Shown here piece after piece: positions 1 to 8,329 of a stretch of 64,000 bases of DNA. Location: positions 1 to 64,000 of the forward strand of contig CBDIHI010000002.1 of assembly GCA_965279075.1 (NCBI GenBank), in the 5' to 3' direction. Under the pieces are notes generated by a model. It made no database searches, was not told the origin of the DNA, and worked only from the letters and a program-made list of their open reading frames with translations. Every line of letters starts with the position of its first letter. The first letter of the stretch is position 1. The position numbers and the translations under genes were made by a program. Origin of the DNA: SZAS-79 sp965279075. Lineage in GTDB: Bacteria > Pseudomonadota > Gammaproteobacteria > Burkholderiales > SG8-39.

Positions 1-1070
1 TGCCGTGGAATTACCCGCTCTACCTCGCCATCGGACCGCTCGCGTCGGCCTTCGTCGCGGGCAACCGGGCGATGGTGAAGCTGTCCGAGTTCACGCCCGC
101 GTTCGGCGCGCTGTTCGAGTCGCTTGCGGTGAAAGCCCTCGCGTCCGACGAACTGGCCGTGGTGAACGGCGATGCCGGAGTCGCGGCGGCGTTTTCCGGC
201 CTGCCCTTCGACCACCTGCTGTTCACCGGATCGACTTCGGTGGGCCGCCACGTGATGCGCGCGGCGGCGGAGAACCTCACGCCGGTGACGCTGGAACTCG
301 GCGGCAAATCCCCGGCGATCGTCGCGCCCGGATTCGACATGGGACGCGCCGCCGCGCGCATCCTCGCGGGCAAGTGCCTGAACGCCGGGCAGACCTGCAT
401 CGCGCCGGACTACGTGCTGGTGCCCGAGGGCGGTGAAAGGGAATTCATCGCCGCGGCGCGCGCCTGCGTCGCGAAGATGTACCCGCAGATCCTCGCCACG
501 CCAGACTATTCGAGCATCGTCTCGGCAAGGCACTTCGCGAGGCTCGCCGGATACCTCGACGAGGCCCGCGCGCAGGGTGCGACGATTGAGAACCTCGCGG
601 CGCATGGCGCAGCGCCGGACCCCGCGACGCGCCGTTTCCCGCCCCACGCATTGACAGGCGTGAAGGACGGCATGCGCGTCATGCAGGAAGAGATCTTCGG
701 GCCCTTGCTGCCGGTCGTGGGGGTCCGGGACATCGATGCCGCCATCGCCTACGTCAACGCGCGGCCCCGGCCGCTCGCGCTGTACCTGTTCGACGACGAC
801 GCGTCGCGCATCGACCGGGTGCTCGCCCGCACGACCGCCGGAGGCGTGACCGTCAACGACACGCTGCTGCACATCGCCCAGGAATCGCTGCCCTTCGGTG
901 GCGTCGGCCCGAGCGGCATGGGCCACTACCACGGCCACGAAGGCTTCCTCGCGTTCTCGAAGCTCAAGCCCGTGTTCCGCCAGTCGCGCCTCAACGGGCT
1001 TGCGCTCTTCAACCCGCCGTATGGTGCGCGCGTGACGCGGATGATCGAGATGCTGAAACGCTGGGCCTGA
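1..1070 (+). CDS. Coniferyl-aldehyde-type dehydrogenase, 3' part
   Basis: This is the C-terminal part (about 355 residues) of an NAD(P)-dependent aldehyde dehydrogenase; the reading frame is open from base 3, so the first 100 or so residues lie outside the window. Visible family marks are the PWNYPLYLAIGP segment at the left edge, LELGGKSP with the general-base Glu, GQTCIAPDYV with the catalytic Cys, the EEIFGPLLPV segment and the PFGGVGPSGMG segment near the end. The GQTCIAPDY form and the short C-terminus resemble coniferyl aldehyde dehydrogenases (CalB group), which oxidise phenylpropanoid or aliphatic aldehydes. The substrate here is inferred from family resemblance only. The next gene follows after a gap without clear signals. 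Confidence 0.85.
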   Translation, partial: PWNYPLYLAIGPLASAFVAGNRAMVKLSEFTPAFGALFESLAVKALASDELAVVNGDAGVAAAFSGLPFDHLLFTGSTSVGRHVMRAAAENLTPVTLELGGKSPAIVAPGFDMGRAAARILAGKCLNAGQTCIAPDYVLVPEGGEREFIAAARACVAKMYPQILATPDYSSIVSARHFARLAGYLDEARAQGATIENLAAHGAAPDPATRRFPPHALTGVKDGMRVMQEEIFGPLLPVVGVRDIDAAIAYVNARPRPLALYLFDDDASRIDRVLARTTAGGVTVNDTLLHIAQESLPFGGVGPSGMGHYHGHEGFLAFSKLKPVFRQSRLNGLALFNPPYGARVTRMIEMLKRWA

Positions 1071-1206
1071 GCCCGGCGTTGGTATCGGTTGGTATCTATT
1101 GCGCAGATACGACGATTGGTCCCGCACTGACCGATGCCGTAATGTAGGCGGCATCAGGAGAAAGCAGGGGCCGGTGCCTGCTGCGCAACGCCGGGATTCA
1201 GCGCCA

Positions 1207-1440
1207 GTGGGTGAGCCGATTCAACTTCCGAGTTCGATACCGCCGCAGGCGGTCACATTGCAGGGATTGCGCATTGCCAAGGGCGGGTTGCCCTCCGACC
1301 CCCCGTGCTTCCTCGCCTACAACGACCGCGAGGGGGCGCTGCATGAAGTCGCGATCCCCTTTCACGACATGCTCGAGATCCTCAACTTCCTCAACGAGAC
1401 CGGCCGGACCTTCCCTCTCCAGGTTCGCTACGACGCTTAG
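1207..1440 (+). CDS. Small hypothetical protein
   Basis: I do not recognise this family. The frame is open from a TTG at 1099, but the part before about codon 40 is Arg-rich and does not look like protein, so I prefer the GTG at 1207 (77 residues). The segment from QGLRIAKGGLPSDPP to the end has a plausible soluble composition, with a charged helix containing HDMLEILNFLNETG. No signal peptide or membrane segment is visible. It lies between an aldehyde dehydrogenase and a Bug receptor with no obvious ribosome-binding site. The rest of the 393-bp gap between those two genes holds nothing else I can name. Confidence 0.4.
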   Translation: MGEPIQLPSSIPPQAVTLQGLRIAKGGLPSDPPCFLAYNDREGALHEVAIPFHDMLEILNFLNETGRTFPLQVRYDA

Positions 1441-1463
1441 CACCTTCGCGGGCGGATAGTAGG

Positions 1464-2441
1464 ATGGCGGTCATGACGACCCGATCCTCCGCGCTGCTCG
1501 CGCTTGTACTTGCCACCGCGGCCTCCACCGCGCTCCCGCAGGCCTTCCCATCCAGGCCGGTGAAGGTGATCGTAGGCTTCTCCCCCGGTGGCGTCGTCGA
1601 TGCGCCGACCCGGACGGTCGCGATGAGGCTCGGCGACCTGTGGGGCTCCGGCGTCGTCATCGAGAACCGCCCCGGTGCGGGCGGCAGCACTGCGGCGGGA
1701 TACGCAGCCAAGCAGCCCGCCGACGGGTACACGCTGCTGGCCTGCAACACCGCATCGCACGGCGTCAACCCGGCCATCTACAAGCAGTTGCCCTATGACC
1801 CGGTCAAAGACTACGTCGGGCTTTCCCAGATCGGGTTTGTGCCCAACGTGCTGCTGGTGCACCCGTCGGTGGAGGCCAAGACGCTGCGCGAACTGGTTGC
1901 GTATGCGAAGGCGAACCCCGGCAAGCTCAGCATGGCCTCGGCCGGCGTCGGCACGTCACAGCACATGTCGATCGAACTGCTGAAGTCGATGACGGGGACC
2001 GAGATCATCCACATTCCCTACAAGGGCGGTGCGCCGGCGCTCTCCGACCTGCTCGGCGGGCAGATACCCGCGCTGGTCACCGGCTTGCCCGCGGGCCTCG
2101 GCGCGGCCCGCTCGGGCCGGGCGCGTGCGCTCGGCGTGACGACCGCCAGGCGCGCCGCGCAGTTGCCCGACGTGCCCACCATCGCGGAAGCCGGCGTGCC
2201 CGGCTACGAGGTGTCGAGCTGGGTGGGCCTGTGCGCGCCGGCCGGCGTGCCGAAGGCCATCGTCGCGAAGCTCAATGCCGACATCGTCAAGGCGATCGGC
2301 ATGCCGGACACCAGGCAGAGGCTCGAGGACCAGGGCGTAGAGGCGGCGCCCAACACGCCCGAACAGTTCGGCGAATTCATCGTGGCGGAGATCGCGAAGT
2401 GGGCGAAGGTGGCGAAGTCCGCGGGCATTACGGCCGAGTAA
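1464..2441 (+). CDS. Bug/TctC-family periplasmic receptor
   Basis: This is a substrate-binding protein of the tripartite tricarboxylate transporter (Bug) family, 325 residues, expected in the periplasm. An N-terminal signal peptide (about residues 1-26, ending near ALPQA) precedes the mature FPSRPVKVIVGFSPGG start. Family marks are VIENRPGAGG, ADGYTLL, HIPYKGGAPALSDLLGGQ and the VPTIAEAGVPGYEV segment. Bug proteins bind carboxylates, amino acids, nicotinate and similar small acids; the ligand cannot be predicted here. A second ATG at 1473 is an alternative start. No TctA/TctB membrane genes are nearby, so it is an orphan receptor, which is usual in Burkholderiales. Confidence 0.9.
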   Translation: MAVMTTRSSALLALVLATAASTALPQAFPSRPVKVIVGFSPGGVVDAPTRTVAMRLGDLWGSGVVIENRPGAGGSTAAGYAAKQPADGYTLLACNTASHGVNPAIYKQLPYDPVKDYVGLSQIGFVPNVLLVHPSVEAKTLRELVAYAKANPGKLSMASAGVGTSQHMSIELLKSMTGTEIIHIPYKGGAPALSDLLGGQIPALVTGLPAGLGAARSGRARALGVTTARRAAQLPDVPTIAEAGVPGYEVSSWVGLCAPAGVPKAIVAKLNADIVKAIGMPDTRQRLEDQGVEAAPNTPEQFGEFIVAEIAKWAKVAKSAGITAE

Positions 2442-2479
2442 ACGCCGACATCGGTGCCGTGGAATCCGGCAGCCGCACC

Positions 2480-2670
2480 GGCTGAAGCTCCGATTTCGTG
2501 GCCCGCATAGTCATGCCGTGACCGGCAGATCGCGCGCGGCGCGCCGAATTCGTCTTTCAGCACCGTCTTGACGCCGTCGATCGTGATAGTCCCGATCTTC
2601 GGCTCGAGCAGCCGGCGGGCGCGGAAGTCACGGTACAGCGGGTCGCCGCCGGAATCAGGGTGGAAAGTGC
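2480..2670 (-). pseudogene. Relic of a C45-type acyltransferase/hydrolase
   Basis: On the minus strand a stretch of about 60 residues reads as protein: it contains PLYRDFRARRLLE, IGTITIDGVKTVLKDEFG and PRAICR in that order. This resembles the C-terminal part of C45 (acyl-CoA:6-aminopenicillanate acyltransferase-like) proteins, which end with a reading such as R-x-R-x-L-L, G-x-I-T-x-x-x-x-x-x-x-L-x-D and P-x-S-I-C-R. No start, no catalytic Cys and no N-terminal part is present, and the frame runs on into the antisense of the Bug gene. I infer a decayed gene fragment. The remainder of the 412-bp gap (2442-2853) shows no other gene. Confidence 0.35.
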
Positions 2671-2853
2671 AGCTGCAAAAGAAGCGTCGAGAGGGAGGGG
2701 GCGGCATGCAATTCGATCTTGGCGGACGGGTGGATCGGCCCGCTATGTTCGGCACCGCACGGAAGCGATTCCGAGGTATTGCGATCCTGCCGCTGGCCGA
2801 AGCGCAGGGCGCCGGCATTCCCTGTATTCCCCGTCAATCAAAGGCCAAGCGCA

Positions 2854-5109
2854 ATGAGCACTGCGTCCCGCGAGTACCGGAAGCTGCAGATTGCGTTCGG
2901 TTCCGCCGTGCTGGCCCTGGCTGTCATGGGCGGGACGTCCTATCGCGGCATCGTCGTGGCCTCTCAGGGAGACCAGTGGGTGCGGCGCACCCATGAAATT
3001 CTCGAAACGCTCAACGACCTGCGCGCCGCGATGGCGGGCGTCGAGTCGGGCGTGCGCGGTTTCGCGTTGACGGGTAACGACGCGTATCTGGTGCCCTATC
3101 GCGCCAACCTGCTGCGCGTAACGCGGGACGAAACCGCAATCCGCGCCCTGACCGCCGACAACCCGGTGCAACAACGCAAACTCCCCGCCCTCGAGTCGCT
3201 GACGTCCCGGCGAGTCCAGCGTGCCGAAACGGTCATCTTCCTGCGCCGGACACAGGGCCTGGCAGCGGCGGGCGCAATGTACGCGGCGGATGCGGGCCTG
3301 GAGGTCATGGACGAATTCCAGGGGCTTGTCCTCGACCTGCGGGATGAAGAACGGCGCTTGCTGGACTTGCGCGAAGCGCAGGCGAAGGAGCACGTGGCCG
3401 CGTTCAGACACGTCCTCGTTCTCGGGACCCTGCTCGGGTTGCTGATCACTGCGGCCGCGGGCTGGAGCCTCCTGGGCGACGCCTTCAGGCGCGGCGTCGC
3501 CCGGGAAGCGCTGCGGGATGGCGAGGAACAATTCCGGAGGCCTCCCGGCGGGGAGGGCGGTCTGGCGGGGTTCTCCCGGCCCGGCCGCGACCTCAGCGAA
3601 GACAAGGAGTCCGGGGCGAAGTACCGCGGGCTGATGGAGGCGGCTCCGGATGCGATGGTGGTGGTGAACCAGAACGGGGAAATCGTGCTTCTCAACGTGC
3701 GGGCCGAGAAGCAGTTCGGTTACCGCCGCGACGAACTTCTCGGCCAGCAGATGACGAATATCATCCCGGAGGGCTTCGCGGAGCGGCTGGTCGCGGACGC
3801 TCTGCGGTCCGCGGAGGACTCGCTCGCGCAGCAGATCGGCACCGGGCTCGAGCTTTCGGGGCGCAGGAAGGACGGCAGCGAGTTCCCGGTGGAGATCATG
3901 CTGAGCCCGCTGGAGAGCGCGGAGGGCGTGCTGGTGACGGCGGCAATCCGCAACATCAGCGTGCGCAAGGCCGCGGAGAAGCACCTCGCGCAGATGGAAA
4001 GCCGCTACCGGGGACTGCTGGAAGCGGCCCCGGACGCAATGGTGGTGGTGAACCAGTCCGGCGAGATCGTGTTGCTGAATGTCCAGGCGGAAAAGCAATT
4101 CGGGTACAGCCGCGACTCGCTCCTCGGGCAGAAGGTCAAGAACATCATTCCCGAGGGGTTCGCCGAGCGGCTGGTCGCCGATGCGCTGCGCTCGGCCGAG
4201 GACAGCCTTGCTCAGCAGATCGGCATGGGCATCGAGCTTTCCGGGCGGCGCAGGGACGGCAGCGAGTTCCCGATCGAGCTCATGCTGAGCCCGCTCGAGA
4301 GTGCGGGCGGCGTCCTGGTGACGGCCGCGATTCGCGACATCACCACGCGCAAAAGGGCCGAGACCCACCTGCTTGGAAAGGTGGCGGAACTGAACCGATC
4401 GAACGAGGAACTGGGGCAGTTCGCCTACATCGCTTCCCACGACCTGCAGGAGCCGCTGCGTATGGTGGCCAGCTACACCCAGCTGCTGTCGCGCAAGTAC
4501 AAGGGAAAGCTGGACGAGGATGCCGACAAGTACATCGCGTTCGCTGTCGACGGGGCCGCACGCATGGAGCGCCTCATCAAGGACCTGTTGACCTATTCGC
4601 GCGTCGGCACCAAGGGCCAGGAACTGGTCGGCACCTCGAGCGAGGAAGCCTTCGGGCAGGCGCTCAGGAACCTGCGCGGCGCCATCGAGGAGCGCGGGGC
4701 GTTGGTGACGCACGACCCCTTGCCCGCAGTTTTAGCGGACGAGATGCAGCTGACGCAGTTGTTCCAGAACCTGGTCGGCAACGGGATCAAGTACCAGGCT
4801 GCGGGCGTTCCCCGGGTGCATGTCTCCGCGGTCGGCGACGGCGCGGGGAAATGGGTGTTCTCGGTGCGGGACAACGGCCTGGGGATCGAGCCGCAGTACT
4901 TCGAGCGGATCTTCGGCATGTTCCAGCGCCTGCACAAGCGCGAACAGTTCGCCGGCACCGGCATAGGCCTGGCCATCTGCAAGAAGATTGTCGAGCGGCA
5001 CGGCAGCGGTATCTCGGTCGAATCGATCCTCGGGCAGGGCGCCACGTTCAGTTTCGCCCTGGTGGCAAGCGAGGGCAGTCCACGAACCCCAAGGGAGGGT
5101 GAGCCATGA
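2854..5109 (+). CDS. CHASE3-PAS-PAS sensor histidine kinase
   Basis: This is a membrane-bound hybrid-free histidine kinase of 751 residues. The ATG at 2854 is chosen because the upstream extension (open from 2719) is not protein-like. It has a TM segment near residues 10-30, a CHASE3-like periplasmic region (about 40-175, with SGVRGFALTGN), TM2 near 186-208, two almost identical PAS domains (from about 257 and 385), a HisKA segment with IASHDLQEPLRM (His about 529) and an HATPase domain with N-box NLVGNGIKYQ and the DNGLGI and GTGIGLAI boxes. The Pro/Gly-rich linker before PAS1 (RRPPGGEGGLAGF) is odd. The stop codon overlaps the start of the Rcp1-like regulator by 4 bp, so they form a two-component pair. 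Confidence 0.92.
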   Translation: MSTASREYRKLQIAFGSAVLALAVMGGTSYRGIVVASQGDQWVRRTHEILETLNDLRAAMAGVESGVRGFALTGNDAYLVPYRANLLRVTRDETAIRALTADNPVQQRKLPALESLTSRRVQRAETVIFLRRTQGLAAAGAMYAADAGLEVMDEFQGLVLDLRDEERRLLDLREAQAKEHVAAFRHVLVLGTLLGLLITAAAGWSLLGDAFRRGVAREALRDGEEQFRRPPGGEGGLAGFSRPGRDLSEDKESGAKYRGLMEAAPDAMVVVNQNGEIVLLNVRAEKQFGYRRDELLGQQMTNIIPEGFAERLVADALRSAEDSLAQQIGTGLELSGRRKDGSEFPVEIMLSPLESAEGVLVTAAIRNISVRKAAEKHLAQMESRYRGLLEAAPDAMVVVNQSGEIVLLNVQAEKQFGYSRDSLLGQKVKNIIPEGFAERLVADALRSAEDSLAQQIGMGIELSGRRRDGSEFPIELMLSPLESAGGVLVTAAIRDITTRKRAETHLLGKVAELNRSNEELGQFAYIASHDLQEPLRMVASYTQLLSRKYKGKLDEDADKYIAFAVDGAARMERLIKDLLTYSRVGTKGQELVGTSSEEAFGQALRNLRGAIEERGALVTHDPLPAVLADEMQLTQLFQNLVGNGIKYQAAGVPRVHVSAVGDGAGKWVFSVRDNGLGIEPQYFERIFGMFQRLHKREQFAGTGIGLAICKKIVERHGSGISVESILGQGATFSFALVASEGSPRTPREGEP

Positions 5110-5549
5110 CCCAACAGCTACAGGTACTTCTGGTCGAAGACAGTCCCGGCGACGTCCTGCTGACCCGGGAAGCCCTGCGCGAGGCTGGTGCGTCCGTCCG
5201 GCTGCACGTGGCCACCGACGGCGTCGAGGCCATGGCGTTCCTGCGCAGCGAGGGAGGCAACCGCGAGGCCCCGCGGCCCGATCTGATTCTGCTGGACCTG
5301 AACCTGCCGAAGATGGACGGGCGCGAAGTACTCGCCTTCGTCAAGGCGGACGCAAGCCTGAAGAGTATCCCGGTGGTGATCCTGACCACTTCCGATGCAG
5401 AAGCGGACATCGTCAGGAGCTACCAGCTCCAGGCGAACTGCTACCTCACCAAGCCCGTGCAGCTCGAGGCGTTCGACGGGTTGGTGAAGAGCATCAATGA
5501 TTTCTGGCTGATCAGGGCAAAATTACCGAAACAGGGGCCTGCAGCATGA
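5106..5549 (+). CDS. Rcp1-like single-domain response regulator
   Basis: This 147-residue protein is a stand-alone receiver domain of the Rcp1 type (partners of phytochrome-like kinases). It shows the VLLVEDSPGDVLL start, the acceptor Asp at about residue 64 in LILLDLNLPKMDG, the Thr of VVILTTSDAE and the Lys of YLTKPVQ. There is no output domain. The ATG overlaps the kinase stop by 4 bp, and the stop overlaps the next gene by 4 bp, which indicates coupled translation. I infer that it receives phosphate from the upstream CHASE3-PAS kinase and acts through protein contacts, perhaps on the downstream GGDEF-EAL protein. Confidence 0.92.
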   Translation: MTQQLQVLLVEDSPGDVLLTREALREAGASVRLHVATDGVEAMAFLRSEGGNREAPRPDLILLDLNLPKMDGREVLAFVKADASLKSIPVVILTTSDAEADIVRSYQLQANCYLTKPVQLEAFDGLVKSINDFWLIRAKLPKQGPAA

Positions 5550-8179
5550 TGCGCGAAACGACCACCGCACTCCTTCTGGTCGAGGACAACCCGGGGGATG
5601 CGCACCTGCTGGGCGAGATGCTCGGCGAACGGGGCGTCAACAGCAGCCGGCTGACGCACGTGAACTGCATGGGCGACGCCGAACGGTTCCTGGCCGGGCA
5701 TGCGGTCGACGTCATCCTGCTCGACCTCGGCCTGCCCGACGCGCAGGGGCTGGAAGCGGTCCGGCGCGTGCAGGCGGCGGCGCCCAACATCCCGCTGGTG
5801 GTGCTGACCGGACTGGACGACGAGGCACTGGCCACGAAGGCGCTGCAGGAGGGTGCGCAGGACTACCTGGTCAAGGGCCAAATAGACCCGCACGGCCTCG
5901 AACGGGCACTGCGCTATGCGATCGAGCGCAACGTCGCCGAGGTGGCGTTGCGCGGGAGCGAACGGCAATACCGGCAACTCGTGCACGGGCTTGCCGTCGC
6001 CGTTTACACCACCGATGCCGAGGGATGCCTCACGCTTTACAACCAGGCCGCGGCCGACCTGTGGGGCCGCGAGCCCGAACTTGGCCGCGACCGCTGGTGC
6101 GGTTCGACACGGCTCCTTTCGCCGGACGGGGTGCCGATCGCGCCCGGGCAATACCCGATGGCGGTTTCGATCCGCACCGGGACGGTCGTGTCCGGGCAGG
6201 AAGTCCTGGTGGAGCGCGCCGACGGCAGCCGCCGCCAGATCCTTCAGCACCCGGCGCTGTTGCGCGACGCGTCGGGCGCAATGGTCGGCGCGGTCAATCT
6301 GCTGGTGGACATCACCGAACGCACGCGGGCGGAAGACGGGGTCCGGCGCCTTAACCGCGTGTATGCCGTGCTGAGCGGCATCGACGCGCTCATCATTCGC
6401 GTGCCCGACCAGAGGGAACTGTTCCGCGAGGCGTGCCGGATCGCGGTGGAGACCGGCCGGTTCGCGTTGGCTTACGTCTACATAGTCGACCCGCTGGAGC
6501 AGCGGCTGAAGGTCGCCGCGGTCGCGGGCGCGGACGCGGGGTTCCTCGACGGGATAGAGGGCCGGATGTCTTTGCGGGATGACAGCCCCGACGGCTTCGG
6601 CCCCTCGGCGGTAGCGGCGCGCGAAAAGCGCGCGGTCATCGTGAACGATATCGGTCTGGACGACGGGATCCGCCAAAAGCAGGCGCACCTGGACCGCGGC
6701 ATCCGCTCGCTCGTCGCCCTGCCCCTGGTCGTCGGCGGGAAAGTGGTGGGCGTGCTCGCCCTGCACGCGGAAGTCGAGGACTTCTTCGACGCGGGCGAGA
6801 TGAAGCTGCTCGTCGAACTGGCGGGCCACCTGTCGTTTGCGCTGAAGCACATCGAAAAGAGCAACAAGGTCGAATACCTCGCGCTCTACGATTCGCTTAC
6901 GGGGCTTGCGAACCGGACCCTGTTCCTGGAGCGCCTGCGCCAGTCCGTGCATACCGCGGGGCAGGGCCAGGCCAAAATCGGCGTCGTGCTCCTCGACATC
7001 GAAAGGCTGCACACGATCAACGAATCGCTCGGCCGCCAGGCGGGCGACGCCGTGTTGAAGCAGGTGGCGGAACGCCTGGCCGGCGCGGCGGGCGCCACCG
7101 AGGTCGGCCGCATCACGGCCGACCAGTTCGCGCTGAAGTTCGAGGGCATGAAAGGGCGCTCCGAGACCGGCCGGGTGGTCAGGGCGCTGTTGCGCAAGTG
7201 CCTCGGCGCGCCGTTTTCGGTGAACGGCACGGAGCTCAGGATTGCCGCCAAGGCCGGCATCTCCATGTTCCCGGCCGATGGCACCGAAGCCGAAGTCCTG
7301 CTGAGGCAGGCCGAGGCGGCGCTGCGCGGGGCGAAAGAAACCGGGGAGCCGCACACCTTCTACACGCGCGACCTGACCGAGCAGACCTCGGACCCGCTCA
7401 CGCTCGAGAACAAACTGCGCCAGGCGCTCGAGAAGGACGAGTTCGTGCTGCACTACCAGCCCAAGGTGGACCTCGGATCCGGGCGCATCGTGGGCGTGGA
7501 GGCGCTGATCCGCTGGCAAAGCCCCGAGCTGGGCCTGGTGCCGCCGATGAAATTCATCCCGCTGATGGAGGAAACCGGGATGATCCTCGACGTGGGCGCG
7601 TGGGCGCTTGCGAAGGCGGCAGCGGACCATCAGCGCTGGACCCGGATGGGCCTGCAGGCGCCGCGGGTCGCGGTGAACGTGTCCGCGATCCAGCTGCGCA
7701 AGGCCGATTTCCTCGCCATGCTGAAAGAGGCGGTCGGCTACGGCGCGGCGCCGCCGGCAATCGACCTCGAGATCACGGAGAGCCTGGTCATGCAGGACAT
7801 TCAGGGCAACATCGCGAAGCTCAAGGAGGTCCACGAGCTCGGCATGAGCATCGCCATCGACGATTTCGGCACCGGCTATTCATCGCTGGCATACCTCGCT
7901 AAACTGCCTGTGCAGACGCTCAAGATCGACCGCGCGTTCGTCATCACCATGCTGAACGACGCGGACGCGATGACGCTGGTGCGGACGATCATCTCGCTTG
8001 CGCATTCGCTCCGGCTGAAAGTCGTGGCGGAAGGGGTCGATTCGGAAGAGCAGGCGACTACCCTGCGCCTGCTGCGCTGCGACCAGATGCAGGGCTACCT
8101 CTTCAGCAAGCCCGTGCCGTTCGACGCGTTGGCCATGATGCTGGACAAGGTCCCGGACGCCGGCCCCGTAATTTCGTGA
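5546..8179 (+). CDS. REC-PAS-GAF-GGDEF(degenerate)-EAL protein
   Basis: This 877-residue cytoplasmic protein is a c-di-GMP signalling protein. An N-terminal receiver (phosphoacceptor Asp about 60 in LLDLGLPD) is followed by a PAS domain (about 135-265), a GAF domain (about 290-430), a GGDEF-type domain (about 445-605) and an EAL domain (about 620-870). The cyclase signature is degenerate: TADQF stands at residues 524-528 where GGDEF is expected, so diguanylate cyclase activity is unlikely. The EAL side keeps EAL (652-654), the paired Asp of DDFGTGYSSL and the Lys of LKIDRAF, so phosphodiesterase activity is plausible. It is the last gene of the three-gene kinase operon and is probably its output. 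Confidence 0.93.
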   Translation: MMRETTTALLLVEDNPGDAHLLGEMLGERGVNSSRLTHVNCMGDAERFLAGHAVDVILLDLGLPDAQGLEAVRRVQAAAPNIPLVVLTGLDDEALATKALQEGAQDYLVKGQIDPHGLERALRYAIERNVAEVALRGSERQYRQLVHGLAVAVYTTDAEGCLTLYNQAAADLWGREPELGRDRWCGSTRLLSPDGVPIAPGQYPMAVSIRTGTVVSGQEVLVERADGSRRQILQHPALLRDASGAMVGAVNLLVDITERTRAEDGVRRLNRVYAVLSGIDALIIRVPDQRELFREACRIAVETGRFALAYVYIVDPLEQRLKVAAVAGADAGFLDGIEGRMSLRDDSPDGFGPSAVAAREKRAVIVNDIGLDDGIRQKQAHLDRGIRSLVALPLVVGGKVVGVLALHAEVEDFFDAGEMKLLVELAGHLSFALKHIEKSNKVEYLALYDSLTGLANRTLFLERLRQSVHTAGQGQAKIGVVLLDIERLHTINESLGRQAGDAVLKQVAERLAGAAGATEVGRITADQFALKFEGMKGRSETGRVVRALLRKCLGAPFSVNGTELRIAAKAGISMFPADGTEAEVLLRQAEAALRGAKETGEPHTFYTRDLTEQTSDPLTLENKLRQALEKDEFVLHYQPKVDLGSGRIVGVEALIRWQSPELGLVPPMKFIPLMEETGMILDVGAWALAKAAADHQRWTRMGLQAPRVAVNVSAIQLRKADFLAMLKEAVGYGAAPPAIDLEITESLVMQDIQGNIAKLKEVHELGMSIAIDDFGTGYSSLAYLAKLPVQTLKIDRAFVITMLNDADAMTLVRTIISLAHSLRLKVVAEGVDSEEQATTLRLLRCDQMQGYLFSKPVPFDALAMMLDKVPDAGPVIS

Positions 8180-8233
8180 CATTCGACTTCAAAGATCGAG
8201 GCCTGTGGCGGGTTAGCGGGCAGTTAATGTATT

Positions 8234-8245
8234 TGTACCGGTACA
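8234..8245. promoter_or_regulatory. 12-bp perfect palindrome, operator candidate
   Basis: TGTACCGGTACA is a perfect 12-bp palindrome in the 150-bp gap between the EAL protein and the FAD oxidoreductase. It stands about 85 bp before the oxidoreductase start, a position suited to an operator. No regulator gene is adjacent. Binding is inference. Confidence 0.35.
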
Positions 8246-8329
8246 CTACTGTCTGAGGGGGCGATTCCCCGCTTTACATGCTGGTGCGCCGCGGGCACCA
8301 TCCAAGGTCTCCCCGTACCGAACTCTCCC

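Noticed and set aside
1099..1206. TTG start for the small protein at 1207
   Set aside because: The added 36 residues are Arg-rich and unlike the rest; kept only as an alternative.
2743..4713. 656-codon antisense frame opposite the histidine kinase
   Set aside because: It mirrors the duplicated PAS region and shows no motif; the kinase frame has PAS, HisKA and HATPase motifs.
5441..7834. Antisense open frame opposite the REC-PAS-GAF-GGDEF-EAL gene
   Set aside because: Composition is biased to Arg, Val and His and no domain is recognisable; shadow of the real gene.
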